NCBI GenBank assembly: GCA_015179125.1
Contig: WHVA01000232.1
Span: 1 to 64,000 of the forward strand
Direction: 5' to 3'
Source: Gautieria morchelliformis
Lineage: Eukaryota > Basidiomycota > Agaricomycetes > Gomphales > Gomphaceae
DNA length: 64,000 nucleotides
In this document: positions 44,101-55,298 of the stretch, one piece after another
Numbering within the stretch: the first letter of the stretch is position 1
Layout of the letters: every line of letters starts with the position of its first letter
The notes under the pieces: model-generated
Told to the model about the DNA's origin: nothing
What the model saw: only the letters and a program-made list of their open reading frames with translations
Databases searched by the model: none
Program-made: the position numbers and the translations under genes

Positions 44101-45022
44101 AGATCCAACAACTAGAGGCCCTCCCTGAGAAAACCGCTGAGGATCTTGATTCAATCCGGCTGCTCAAAGCAGAATTGAGTGGTCAGAATAATTCAGGAAG
44201 ATCACGCGGCTCTCTAGATATAATGTTAGCGGCTATGCGAGCTGAGAAATCAGGAGGTATGTTGACCTTATTCTATCTGTTACATCATTTAACTGCTCTT
44301 CCTAGAACGACTCCGAATGCCCAAGCAAGCTACAAACATTGATCTGCACAAACTCGGCACCTATTATGACATTCTGACACACCTACAGGTCCTATGGAGC
44401 AATAACGTTAAGCTATGTTCAAATCGTCAGGTCGCAGTCCCACAAGGCTGTGAAATCTTTTTTGCAAACACCTCTTTGTCCTTGCCATATATTGAACTCA
44501 ATGGACTCCGTTATGGGGCCAGTACTATGAATCATGGGTCAAAATACTGCTATGCGTATGTTGACGTTTGTCGCCCTGTCATAATCGAGTACATCTTCAA
44601 AGTTGCACATACACGCAAGACTCCATTGGATCCTAGCCTACAAACAACCTGTGCTGTGGTACATCCACTACTCCGATCAGACCGTACACCAGAAATGCCC
44701 TGGGACAGGTGGTATGAGTGATTTTTGTGTTGAATTGCAGATTAAACCAGACTTACATCAATGTTCAGGATTCAAGATCTGGGAACGGGTATTTGGCTAG
44801 CTGACATGTTTGGAGAATGGGAAATTATCGATGTCTATAGGTTTTCTGGCCACCTATCCTTTGTCCACTTCCGATCCATGGCAATACGTGGTGGATCACT
44901 ATGCCACATGACCATGTGAGTCAAACTTCGAGATATCAAATGTATATTACTCACAGCAATGGCAGTTCAGACCAGAAATTGACATCACCGATGACATGCT
45001 GGATGAGGTGGAAGAGGAATAG
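41112..45022 (+). pseudogene. Plavaka/CACTA-like (Tnp2-type) transposase
   Basis: Multi-exon transposase. An N-terminal CCHH-like finger, CPCTLCKKTVMPWQQSRTIKRH, marks the start at MFGLRR. Then come an acidic Ser-rich region, RQVYIRAFIAGTFRGAMH, the Tnp2-type core with NIDWFQTIKGS across a GTATGC intron, CVIPGPHEPSLEQINHIIEP, CPFCKQRF, WMHMTYLG, WPGSVSHPPKK, ADQLRNMLTILPVALF and the final acidic motif AYPYERHNGKLGRFNHNGH; the C-terminus is DDMLDEVEEE (stop 45020-45022). Introns are short. Apparent 1-nt frame breaks near 41706 and 42145 suggest an inactive copy. It would cut and paste elements with CACT/CCCC-type ends. The Plavaka label is from motif memory. Confidence 0.75.
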
Positions 45023-45378
45023 TAAGTATGACATCGCCTCTCGGCAGAGTCACTCACATGATGTTTTGTCTTAAAGCAATCATGATGTGTAGCCTAATAA
45101 ACACCGATTGATGTGAGTCCATACTGCATTGTTCAAAGTCCTCTATGGTGACATTATAACAGAGATAGTACCTTTGTATTTGAACCCAGCCATATCTGCC
45201 AAAAAAAGCTTACAGTCGTGAATATGGCATCCAGTGCCGCTCCGAGTGTGTCAACTACATTTTGTTTACATTCTTTTAGTCTTCTAAGCATGGTCCATAC
45301 AGCAGAATATGGCGATGTCAATCTCAAGACAAGTCAAACGTGCATGTCAGCCCCTTCACTGCTCCTACCATCCGCACT
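45023..45378. other. Intergenic between convergent transposon genes
   Basis: Short AT-richer sequence between the stop of the transposase (plus) and the stop of the next gene (minus). It probably holds both 3' ends. No other feature is seen. Confidence 0.4.
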
Positions 45379-46093
45379 CTATTCATACAGATCATCCTCC
45401 GATGGATTTGGCTCATTATCTCCTCCCTCAACATCTTCAACATCGCTTGTCGGCAAATCTTTCTCGAGATCAAGTCTGTTTGGCCTCGGCTTTCCACCCA
45501 ACCCCTGCAACCTAGGGTCAATATTAGGGTCCTGTACAGCCTCTATCGGTGCCGACAGCCCAAGAAGCTCAGGGTCGATGATGCTATCAGCAGCCCCATC
45601 AATACCATCTTCAATCGGATCGTATACGCGGAGCTTGAGCTCATCTTCAAGCTGAGTCTTGATCCATTGCTGATCCAACCCTTCGCGCCGAATCCGCTTA
45701 CTGTTCTTTTCAACGACAGGGAGTTTGCGCTCTACAGGTTTTCCTATCACCCAGGGAGCAAATTTTCCCCCTTTCTTCTGGGCTGCCAGTTGCTTGTTCT
45801 GGTCAGCAACACGGTGCGTATCAAGTTTCATGAGTGTCGCTTGAATCTGACAAACCAGTAAGTGCTGTGAAAGCAGATAATTGTGTCCTTACCTGCTCAG
45901 AACGATATGTTTGAGGATGGGACTGCCATGGTTCTTGAGACCTAACACGGGTAGTACGTCCAGGTCTCTCATCTCCTGATCCCTCACTTACAACTTCTGC
46001 CCATTGTGACTCGTCAGTTGACTGGTATTCGACTCCAAAGATCCAGTCATAGGCGGATGCTCACAACTTTTTATTACCTGTAGCTTCACCCAT
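45379..46093 (-). CDS. Transposon accessory gene Y, acidic/basic protein
   Basis: Minus gene with a proposed start MGEAT at 46093, a short intron to VEYQSTDESQWAEVV, a second GTAAGG intron before IQATLMKLDTHRVADQ, and a last exon rich in charged residues (KLPVVEKNSKRIRRE, DPELLGLSAPIEAVQDPN, ending EDDLYE). No known domain is recognised. It lies tail to tail with the transposase and head to tail with gene X. The start region also occurs in a transposon fragment at 57890-58375, which supports its belonging to the element. Function unknown. Confidence 0.5.
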
Positions 46094-46590
46094 TTTATTC
46101 TCAAATTATAGAAAAGAAGAGGACGAAAGTATATGCCAATCTTATTGTTGGGCTATAAATAATTTTGATTTTGTCCCTCCCCGAGTGGCCGCTCCGCACG
46201 AGAACGCCGATGCCAATTTTTACGTCTCTTCTTATTTTTTCTACCCACTTTTAATATACACTATATCATTATAACTATTCATATATATTACAAATATCTA
46301 CACAACTACTATTACTCCATATGCTAGTCTAATACTCTCTCATTATAACTAGTCATACTAATACTCCTACTCATATCTGTTACAAGTATCTCTCCAAGTA
46401 TCTGTTACTCTATCTTGTAGTCTAATACTCTCTCATATGTATATATATCTTCGAGATGTTTAAATATATACAGAATCATCTAATAACATCTATTATTCTC
46501 CTTATAAATACTACTATATATTCCTATATGTTGTTATTAATACTCTTATAGTATATATTATATACTCATATATGCTGTATTACATAACCA
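46094..46590. other. AT-rich spacer between genes X and Y
   Basis: About 500 bp, strongly AT-rich, with many TATATA and ACTCTCTCAT words and one GC-rich GTGGCCGCTCCGC island. Present inverted at 57900-58330 together with the adjoining gene ends, so it is a structural part of the transposon family and not an insertion in a host intron. Confidence 0.65.
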
Positions 46591-47818
46591 TTATGAATAT
46601 CCTCCATATTCAACGTGTTTCACTTCAGGTACGAGATCCCTGACTTTGAGCCGCCCCTTCGCTTTCTGAACAACCCTGTCAGTGAAAATTCCCTGCGGTG
46701 ACTGGGTTACTCACCCTATGCTTGTGACTAGCACGTCGTTTGTACGTCTCTCCTTCTTCTTGCTCGTCAGCTTCTTTACCCTGCAGCTTATACTTTGCTC
46801 GGGCATTCTTGAACACAACACTGAGGCGTATAACAATCTCATCGATCGTCAGCAATGCCACTTCTTCCTCATTCAAGTATGCGCGTGAAAACCCGAGTCC
46901 CTTGTCTTTGATTTGCTTGGCTATCTCTTTATGCCACTTCTTCTGCTTGCCGAATGTCAGGTTAAAGTTGGGGCAGAATAACTGGTCATCATTTGGTGTC
47001 TTCGAAGACGTATCAGGCACCCAATAACCACGTAAAATAGGATCTTTCAGCCGCTCCGAACGTTCCTCAATCCCCATGAGACCATAGAATGCTGCACGCA
47101 CAAAACTCTATTGTGTGCATTAATAATGGTAAGTTCCCCATTTTCATTTGAAAACAACGATGCCTACATTTAAGGAATTATTGCGAAGTTTGACGTTATC
47201 ATGGCCTTCAATGCTGCCACCCACTTCCTCTTCATCAGATCCTGGAACTGCTCCACCTCCCAAGTGTTTGGCTTTTATTATCTTCTCAGTCTGCTCCTCG
47301 AACAACTTGAATCGGGCCTCGAGGTTCGTGAGATCTTTATCTTGGGCATCCAGCATGCCTAAAATATTTTCGTTCTGTTCTTCCAATGCTCTCACGTCAT
47401 GCATCACCTTTCCCACCAGTTCATCAATCCCAGCAACTTGCTGTATTAGGCTGGGAATCGCTGAGTCTTTGACTTCCCCCGTCGTTTTTACCAACGTTGC
47501 CACAGTTGTTTTAAGGTCAGTTACGCTATCTGTGAGGCTCTTGAGCCCTGTCGAAGGAAATCGCAGTGCTGATATGGCTGTGCTAGGGACTGCAGCATTC
47601 ACAGATGCCATCTGAGAGCGTGCCGACACATACGGCGTGATAGTTGCATCGGGACGACGCAAGCCAGCAGAGGGATGAAGACTTGGCTTTGTTTTCTTCG
47701 GAGCTGGCGTAACTGATCTTCTCTTATCCATTTCGTGATCTGATGTGCCATTGTGTCTGTCCAGTGCAGATCGTTTCTTCGGTAGTGTGCTTCCTCCGAG
47801 TCCACCCTGGCTCGACAT
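46591..47818 (-). CDS. Transposon accessory gene X, coiled-coil protein
   Basis: Minus gene of three exons: 47818-47168, 47107-about 46719, and about 46680-46591. Start MSSQGGLGGS at 47818. Exon 1 has a basic Pro-rich region (APKKTKPSLHPS), then a long heptad-like stretch (VTDLKTTVATLVKTTGEV, LEEQNENILGMLD, NLEARFKLFEEQTEKI) predicted as coiled coil, then an acidic patch. Exon 2 reads FVRAAFYGLMGIEERSERL and HKEIAKQIKDKGLGFSRAYL. The last exon ends VEYGGYS. Splice phases fit (NNSLN-SFVRAAFY). No known family is recognised. Its placement suggests a second, DNA- or partner-binding protein of the transposon. Confidence 0.55.
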
Positions 47819-47899
47819 GCAGCCGAGTGGGGAGAGCTTGTAATGGTGTGTGCACATGAAGTTTGTATATTGGGGACTTTACTAACATGGAAATACATA

Positions 47900-48130
47900 G
47901 TCTAATTAAGCAATGCGACGTCACAGCTACAGCGAGCGATTGGGGATTGGGCGGCCGGATCGATCTAGCTCCCCCACTGCATTGGCAAATTGCTCGGCGT
48001 GCTTGGAGCAACGTATATAATATGTACCAGTACTCATTTCGTTTTACAGTCGCTATCAAATGGTGTATATATATATTCTATTTTACGCTACAATATTCAA
48101 GGCGGCGGCCGGGGATGCCGACCCCAGTAA
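47900..48130. other. Probable right end of the CACTA-like element
   Basis: Upstream region of gene X, ending in GGCGGCGGCCGGGGATGCCG followed by ACCCCAGT. CCCCAGT at an end would fit CACTGGGG-type terminal repeats, but a matching left end is not convincing. Confidence 0.35.
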
Positions 48131-49189
48131 AATTTTCTTAGCTAGCGATATTTGGGTGACATATGGGACGGCATTTGGATGACATGTCGATTATATTTGG
48201 ATAATCAGTCAAATCTCGCAATGGTGTTATTTGGGTAGCAGTTGGATGACCTACCGATTATTTTTGGAAAATCATCCAGATATCGGTCGACCGTAATCTG
48301 GAGCAAAGCGCGGTGATAGTACCTTATTCCTTGGGCTCGTGTGGAAAGCAAACCCTCGCGCGGCGAATGAAGCGACTCAGGACGAATTGAAAGAATGGCT
48401 GGACTCATGCCGGTATCACTATTCCCTGTCTGTGCAACTCACTCGATTGCGTTATGTAAATTTATAGGACCCTGTGGATCCATCCACTTTTCCGTCATTG
48501 GAGCCAAGTGCGACTTCTGGCTACACAAGCCCCGGGCCATCAGGCGTACCACAGGGATAGGGCCGTGCCGCCGACTTCCTACAGTGAACAGGCACCTCCC
48601 ACGTCTTACGATACCACACCTTACAGTGCTCAAGCACCTTCCACGCCCTATGGTGCTGCCACTTTTTCTGAGCCCAGGAGCCCACGGCTCCGCCAATGGG
48701 TACGACCAGGCACCTGCCAGACTCCCGGACGCATGGAGAAAGTACAGCTAGGATTGTGCAAGCCGACTTGGTGGTCTGCGTGCGGGGCGAGTGAGCATCG
48801 CGCAGGAGGCTGCTGTTAAACATGTTTCACAGCGGCAGGGTCGCGCAGAAGAGTAGCGTTGCTGGACAGACGAGTGGAGCAGATACGCATTTAGCGTCGG
48901 GGTCGAGGATTAGTAAAGGCGGTTCATGCAGTGTGTGTCCGTGTGGGTGCTGCGGTGATACGGCGGCGTGATCGGTCTATTTATATGCACACTTTGACGA
49001 GTCGGTAGATAACAACTAGCGCTTGTATCAGAGTGATCCCTAAATCGCGAGATCCGACTATTTCGAGCACTAAAGACCTCGGACTGCCTGGTGTTGCTAA
49101 ATAAAGTCGAAAAGTGTCAAGTCACGAGACCGTGCCAATCCACGTGTTCCCGGCGTCCAGTTGAAAGCGCCCGCCGACAACCAAAAAAA
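48131..49189. other. Unassigned region
   Basis: Two imperfect tandem copies of a TTTGGATGAC---CCGATTAT-TTTGGA-AATC block lie at 48170-48280. A plus open frame at 48508-48819 encodes repeats such as PPTSYSEQAPPTSYD without a recognised domain. No other gene seen. Confidence 0.35.
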
Positions 49190-49965
49190 AACACGCAACC
49201 GCCCCCCCATCTATAATACTGCACACTCAACAACGGATCATACGCTTGGCCGGGCTTGTACTGCCCGGGCGCGAAGGCGAGGTACGCCGCGCGCCCGATG
49301 TGTGGGGTACTAGGGTGCGGAGCGGGGTCAGGGTGTTAGTAAGAGTTGATGGGAAGGGAACACAATTTGAGGGTCGGGGGGAGTGCGCACGCGCGCCCCG
49401 CAAAACGCAAATGCAGTCAATAAGTGGACCCTATACACGGGCGGGGCGAAACCGCGATTGGACATGGCGGGGGTCGTGCTCCACCCCTGGTGCGGCGCGA
49501 GAGGTGGAACACAACCCCCGCCACGTCCAATCCGAAACCGTCCATACCAAAAACAAACAACAATAACAACAACGAAACGCGACTCACAAGCCCGCGGGGG
49601 GTCCACGTGGGCGGTCGCGAACTCGCCGCGGAGGATAAGGCCGATGACGTACGCAGGTTGTGGCACCTGGGGATGCGAGACATCGAGAGAGCCATCGTTT
49701 AAGTCAAATTCGTACATACATCGACCATCCTCATCCGCCTCACCGTCCAATTCATACCGACACACCCGTTATGTAACGCAACCACCCCGCACGACAACAC
49801 GCGGGCCGTACGGGGGGTAATGGCTGGGCGTAGTTGAGTCGTCCAGTGTGCGGCCCATCCTGGGGAGGCTCACACGCACGTCAGCGCCGAGGGTTGGGGT
49901 TGGCCTCTGAGCGGAAGTTGGGCGGGACGGGCGGTTTCGCGTGGCGGGAGGGGGTCTTCACCGTG
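49190..49965 (-). pseudogene. Skt5/Chs4-like gene fragment, copy iii
   Basis: Minus pieces: DVSHPQVPQPAYVIGLILRG, then a Sel1 piece reading GRAAYLAFAPGQYKPGQAYD and LLSVQYY, in which the helix equivalent to HAYEYAVAPC is shortened by deletion. As in copies ii and iv, the fragment stops at the QYY exon end (near 49205), followed by different T/G-rich sequence. Frame changes make it non-functional. Confidence 0.6.
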
Positions 49966-51650
49966 GGAATGCTGCCAGCGCGGAAAGTCGCTGACTTGCT
50001 AGGGAGGGGTGGTCGGGTGCGTAGGACATGTGTCGTGTGTTGCGTATCTGCGTGCTGCTGTGCCTGTCGCGCCACACGCACGTGCACAGCCACCACAGGA
50101 ATCCCATGCCACGTCCTTCCTTTGTCTTATCTGCTTCCTTTGTCCCTGTATAAGGAACCGCGCGAGGGCACCTTTTCAGCCCGCCTCTCCTGCCGCTGTG
50201 TCTCCCCTGTGAGCGGACTGCGCGTTGTCGTCACCACCTCCCCCTCCTATCACACGACCGTCCGAATCCCTTTCTCTGCCCGAGCGGGTGGGGGCTCTAT
50301 TTTGGTTGGATGACGTCGCCCCGCTCCTATGACAGATCCAATACCGGACACTTTTAATAAGGGTCAGACAGTGGATGTGTGCCGTCTGCGCGGTTTGTCG
50401 TTCTCCCCTATCCCCTGCCTCTCACTCTAGCTCTGCCGTGTCCCCTCTCATGGCACAACTGAACCCTTTGAATCCTTTTCTCACAATGATGGGAGACGGT
50501 GGGTGCGCACGACCATGTTAGGCTGTGTCTCGTCCTCCGCTCTCCCCTGCCTCTGACCATGCCCTTCATGTGACCTTACCGTCTTTCCAGGCCACCTCTT
50601 CCACATCCGTGACATGAGGTGGTTTGGTATTGTCAAGTCCATGGACGACAGTGTCATGCAGCAACTAGTGCGCGACTCTCTGAGGCCGTATGTCCATCTC
50701 CGCTACGCCTGGCTTCTATCCCTGCTGGTCGCGACTCTGGGCTTTAGGTCATTTTCGATCTCCCTGCGCTCCGCCTCTCCAACTGCCTAAGTGCTGTCGC
50801 CGCTACCGCCGCCACCACGCGTACCACTGGGTCAGATGAAATGTCGGGATCACTGGTGCGTGGGGGAGCGCTGGACCCAGCGGCGGATGTGGAGGTGGCA
50901 GAGACCGGGGAAGCTTGTGCAGGTACAGCTGGACCCGCGTCTCCAACCGTTCCTCTCCGTCCCCGCTGGTGCAGCCCCGCCTGCTCCAGCCGCACGCCTA
51001 GTCGCGTCGCTGCCGTTCCATGCAGTGACGTACACGTCCGATCCTAATTACTGAGTGTGATGGGCGGAACAGGTAGTCCACGGCCACGGTGCGTGCCATG
51101 TCCCCACCGTAAGACGCACGATCGATCCGAGATGAAATGTGTGATGTGTCTGTTGTCGAGTTCCAGCGTTCAGTGCCGGGGTGTCCTTCCATGCGCTCTC
51201 TACCTCGAACACTCTCTGTCTATTTCTTCCGATTGCATGAATACACTCCCCCTCGTATCCCCAACCTTCCCCGACTCACCCGTTCTTCTCCGCGGTTAGC
51301 ACGGCCCCCCTTGGCCGGGCAATGCAGAAGACCTGGGAAATAATGGGTTGATGGGAATTGAGGGCGGGGATGTTCGCTGCAATTCGGAAGTAGACGGGAA
51401 AGATGGTAACGATGCCAAGAGGTACCTGAAAGTGTTGCCCACTGCCACTGTGGCTGTATTGTGCCGCAAGGGGCGAAGTGGGTAGAGCTACGGGGTGCAC
51501 CGTCGGGATCCGCTCGAGGTACGCACGTCTTACCCAGCGCTCGGGCACACCGTGCATGTGTCGGTGTCTCGTCTGAATATCACGCCCATCTGCGGCTATG
51601 GCTCTGTCCGAAGACACCATCAAGTCACGATGCGAAGGACGGCTGAGACG
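49966..51650. repeat. Upstream part of dispersed unit, copy iii
   Basis: Aligns with 17820-17971 plus 22868-23930 (unit ii) and in part with 15860-16690 (unit i). It lacks the copia insertion, so it approximates the empty site. No gene is recognised. Confidence 0.65.
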
Positions 51651-52972
51651 CTGCCAAGGGGATGTGGGATTTCCAAGGCTGCAGCAACGTCACAGTATTG
51701 TCCTCCATTAATGAGGCGTCTGTCATGCACTGCGCTTCATCCTGACCTCCCTTGTCTCTTCCCTGCCTTCCTTTCTTTGTATCTTCCCCTCCCACCCTAC
51801 CTAACCTGTCGCCGACTGGCTGTCCGTGAGTGCTGCCGTTATTGCAAAACGCATGCGGTTTCACGCGTGACAACAGCCCACCAGCTTGCGATGGGGCGGG
51901 TGGAACAGGCAGGAGCGGGCGAGTGTGCGAGTCCCATGCCCTGTGCGTCCAACAGTACGTTCATGACTGGACCGGACGGAAGAGTCGCAGACTAGCACCC
52001 TTCGCCGATGCCTTTCGCAACCAGGAACTCCCTTCGGGCCTGCGTGAGCGAGTCGCCCGAATGTGCGGCCCCATTTCCGCCTCCGCCCAGGAGGTCCGTT
52101 CGTGACTGGGCCGGACGGAAGGGTTGGAGGCACGTGAGTGTGCGAGTCCCATGCTTTCCCCTCCCCGGAGGTGGGCGGTCATGGGATGGAACGGGTGAGA
52201 GCGTTAATGGCGTGCGAGTGTGCGTGTCTCATGCCTTCCCCGCCCATTCCAAGGGTGTGGCCTTTTCTTCTTCCTCTTTTTCAACCTTCGAACTGGAAGA
52301 CAGAAGAAAAATCTGCACCTTGGGATTGAGTGGGAGGCGTCACCCATCCGTTCAGGACTGCGATTGGACGGATGGGAGTGCGTGCCACGAGGGTGCCGGC
52401 CCCTAGGAGAACCGTCGGTTTATTTTATTTTATTTTATTTTTTATATCCAATTTTCGTCTTTTGGGGCAGAGCCCTATGTAACACGTGTCGTACAAAGCG
52501 CCATTCTCCAATTGAGTGCTATCTACCGTTTCCTTCTCGGCCTTTACATGCGCTCGTTGGGCCAAGCCCAGAGCGGTTCCGTGCCTGTGTGGGCGAGGTC
52601 GTGTCCGCAGCGTGTTCCGCGAGATGGCGGCGCGGAGATCCGTCCGTGACTTGGCCGGACGGAGTTGGAGGTACGTGAGTGTGCGAGTCCCATGACTTAC
52701 CCTCCCAGGAGGCAGGCGGTCATGCGATGGGACGGCTGAGAGCGTCAAGGGCGTGCGACTGTGCGCGTTTCAAGCGTTCCCCACCCATGACACGGGTTAT
52801 ATTTCTCTTACATATCTCCAAACTTCGAACTGGAAGACGGAAGAAAAACCAACAGCCGTAACCTGGGGTTGGAGATGCGGTGTCCATCTCGGAATCTGTA
52901 AGACCTGAGGGGACCAGGAATGTGAGTCCATGTACACGCAGGGGGCCCATGGGTTAGAAGCCGGAAGCAGAA
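51651..52972. repeat. Tandemly duplicated non-coding segment
   Basis: A segment with GTGAGTGTGCGAGTCCCATG occurs at about 52131 and again at about 52673 (period near 542 bp), with a shorter third match near 51915. Each is preceded by GGCCGGACGGA and followed by TTCGAACTGGAAGAC-GAAG. A T-rich TTTTATTTTATT tract lies at 52421-52442. No gene is recognised. Confidence 0.6.
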
Positions 52973-53175
52973 CACTGTAGGAAGAATAAGCGCTATATTT
53001 CAGTTCCGCTTGCACTACAGCTAAATTACAGTACCGACTTGTACTGAAATTTAGTCCCTAAAAAATAATTTCACAGAGGACTAAAAATCAGTACTATACA
53101 ATACTGAAATTTAAGTACAGGACAAAATGCAAAGTCAAACAGTACCAATGACCAATGAATTATTTTTTCTACCTA

Positions 53176-53513
53176 ATCATGATCGATCTCCGGGTCCATG
53201 AACACCGTCTTTGAAATTGCTGTCGACTATGCAGAGCGCTGCTTGTCCACCATGGTATGGATACGTACGTGTCACTGCTTTTTTTTTCCATAAGTCTTTT
53301 GATTCTCCGCTCTAACCTCCTTCCTTCCTTGACCCCATTGCAAGCGCATACATCTGCTGCCTTGGGCAGATCAACACGCTGGTGCTGAGACATGCAGAAT
53401 CCCTCATTGACGCTAAATATTCTCTGACTCTGACAGACGACTTCAACAACTTTAGCGTTGATGCCGAGGGAGTGACGTGTATGAGGGAGGTCGATCTTGG
53501 AAGATTTGGGTAA
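53176..53513 (+). pseudogene. Unrecognised captured exon pair
   Basis: Plus pieces reading MNTVFEIAVDYAERCLSTM and, after a likely intron ending TTGCAAG, INTLVLRHAESLIDAKYSLT and EVDLGRFG, followed by a GTAAGT donor. Codon-like composition and splice sites suggest exons of a host gene. The family is not recognised. Confidence 0.35.
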
Positions 53514-53642
53514 GTACTCTTTGTTTCCTTTTTGATTATTCGGGGCGTTGGGGTGCTGACCGGCCGGCCTTTGCATTCTCCACTCAACACCCATCACTTT
53601 TTTCTCTCTTTCTCATACTCTACAAATGCTCTTAGCTCAAAC

Positions 53643-53830
53643 ATGCTTTCCAAGACGCCCCCAGCTGGTAAAACCACCCATTTTCTTGGTCTCAAGTTGG
53701 CAACCGAGCAGCTGTGCGCTGTTCTCGACGTTGACGAGCAGCTCAACCTTGTCGCTGCTGAGGCGGTCTATTTTGACACTGACTTATCAGAGTATCGGTG
53801 AGTAGGACACCTCTCTGGGATCGCGCAAGC
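53643..53830 (+). pseudogene. Xylulokinase N-terminal fragment
   Basis: MLSKTPPAG, then THFLGLKLATEQLCAVLDV and NLVAAEAVYFDTDLSEYR, then a GTGAGT intron and THGS. This is the start of the FGGY-kinase domain of fungal D-xylulokinase (normally FLGLDLSTQQLK and HFDTDLPEYRTxGG), which phosphorylates D-xylulose. Only the first exon and a few codons of the second are present. The Asp of the LDLST phosphate-binding motif is Lys here. Confidence 0.7.
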
Positions 53831-54168
53831 GTTGACTCTATCGGATTCGTCAGAACCCACGGTTCGATCCTTATGATTCTACGCACCTTCCACATCGTGT
53901 GTTCGCAGTGGGCGCCTCGCCCCTCTGCGGTCGCTACCAAACCATTGCGTATGAACTGTGACCTCTTATGTTTTTCTCTTCTTTCACTGATGGACACGAC
54001 ATCGTACTTATAATCTTCGCAGCGACTGGCTGTGACCCACCCTATGGATGCTTCCTGTGAACGAGACGTACGGGTTATGGCCAACGAGTGGTATGTCATC
54101 TGTTCACCCCAGTGATAGCTTACTCAGCTTGCGTCCGGATTTTTGTTGTCATTGTTGCTGACTTGTAG

Positions 54169-55298
54169 TGTCGTGTGTGTGGATGTCCCTTCCTATATGA
54201 TGTTCTGTGTCGCCGGATTTGATCAGGCGGGCTATATCGCCAGCATTTCGAGCGACTTGTTCAACGAGTTTAGCGGTGAGTTATGTCCTTTCCGCACTAT
54301 CACCTCTGAGATGCCTGGACTATCGGCGTTATCTTCCCCTGGGTTTATATAACTGTGAATGAAACTTATGCCGTGGTATAGTAGTTTCGGCAGCTGCTCC
54401 TTTAGCCTCCCCCGCTGGGCCCATAATCGAACTCATCAATGCCATGTTTGGGCCTCAGGAGGTCCACCTCGATTCGGCAGCTGTACCAAATCCCTTCAAG
54501 GGTATAAACCCTGTGTGTGGCGCTGCCTTGCATTTTCCTTTCAGCTCCTGTATTGCTTTTGGTTTCTTCACCCACAATACTGAACGGCGACACATGCACA
54601 GAACACGTTTGCGAACACGAATGAGGATTTCGTTACTTTGGTTGACGGGGGGTCTGATGGGGAACAGATACCCATCCAGCCTTTACTGGTCGGCGCGAGG
54701 GCGGTCGGCACTATCATTGCGATTGATGCGGTACGTACGTCCGCCGGACCGCTTTTTTTTTAATTGTCAGCTGTCTGTTGCTCACGAAAGCTTGGAATTC
54801 GAAGTCTGCCGATACAGCCGACAACTTCGCAAATGGCACAGAATTCATCGTACGTATCAAAACCTCCTGTTTCCTTATTCTTATTTTATATCACACGGGT
54901 ACGAAAAAGCATCTGATCTTCTATCCCACTACACAGAATTCCGCCAAACGCGCCGCGCTCTTCAGCTCCCTCTACCCATTCCCCACCATCCCCTCCACAG
55001 CCGACATCTTCGTGCAGCAAAACCTCAGGCGGCACCCCACGTTCTTCGGGTGCAATGACTCGGTGGAGACGCCTATGATCATTTACATCATGAATGGGGG
55101 CCCCCCTGCGGACGGTGTGGCGCCGGTGACGGGCACGCCAATGCTGCAGACTACGTATAAGCCTGAGGAGGTGCGTTCTGCGCGCTGAAAGGATGAGTGG
55201 CATGACACTCATGCAACTGATAATACTAGGTCAGGGCCTTCATAGACCAAGTGTTTGATATCACGATGCAAGGCATCGCCGGGGATGCCTCTGACTGA
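54169..55298 (+). pseudogene. Lysophospholipase (PLB type), C-terminal fragment
   Basis: Six plus-strand exon pieces with ordinary splice sites: CVAGFDQAGYIASISSDLFN, IIELINAMFGPQEV and AAVPNPFKG, NTFANTNEDFVTLVDGGSDG with IPIQPLLVGARAVGTIIAID, SADTADNFANGTEFI, FSSLYPFPTIPSTADIFVQQ with RRHPTFFGC and YIMNGGPPADG, and VRAFIDQVFDITMQGIA. These are the second half of the fungal secreted or GPI-anchored lysophospholipase, which removes acyl chains from lysophospholipids. The VDGG catalytic-Asp region is kept; the nucleophile GxSGG region is missing. A frameshift follows GIAGD. Because introns are retained, capture was at DNA level. Confidence 0.8.

Noticed and set aside
40855..48125. Definite terminal inverted repeats for the CACTA-like element
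   Set aside because: The best pair (CGGGGTGTCGCC and GGGGTCGGCATCC) is too imperfect and no target duplication was found.
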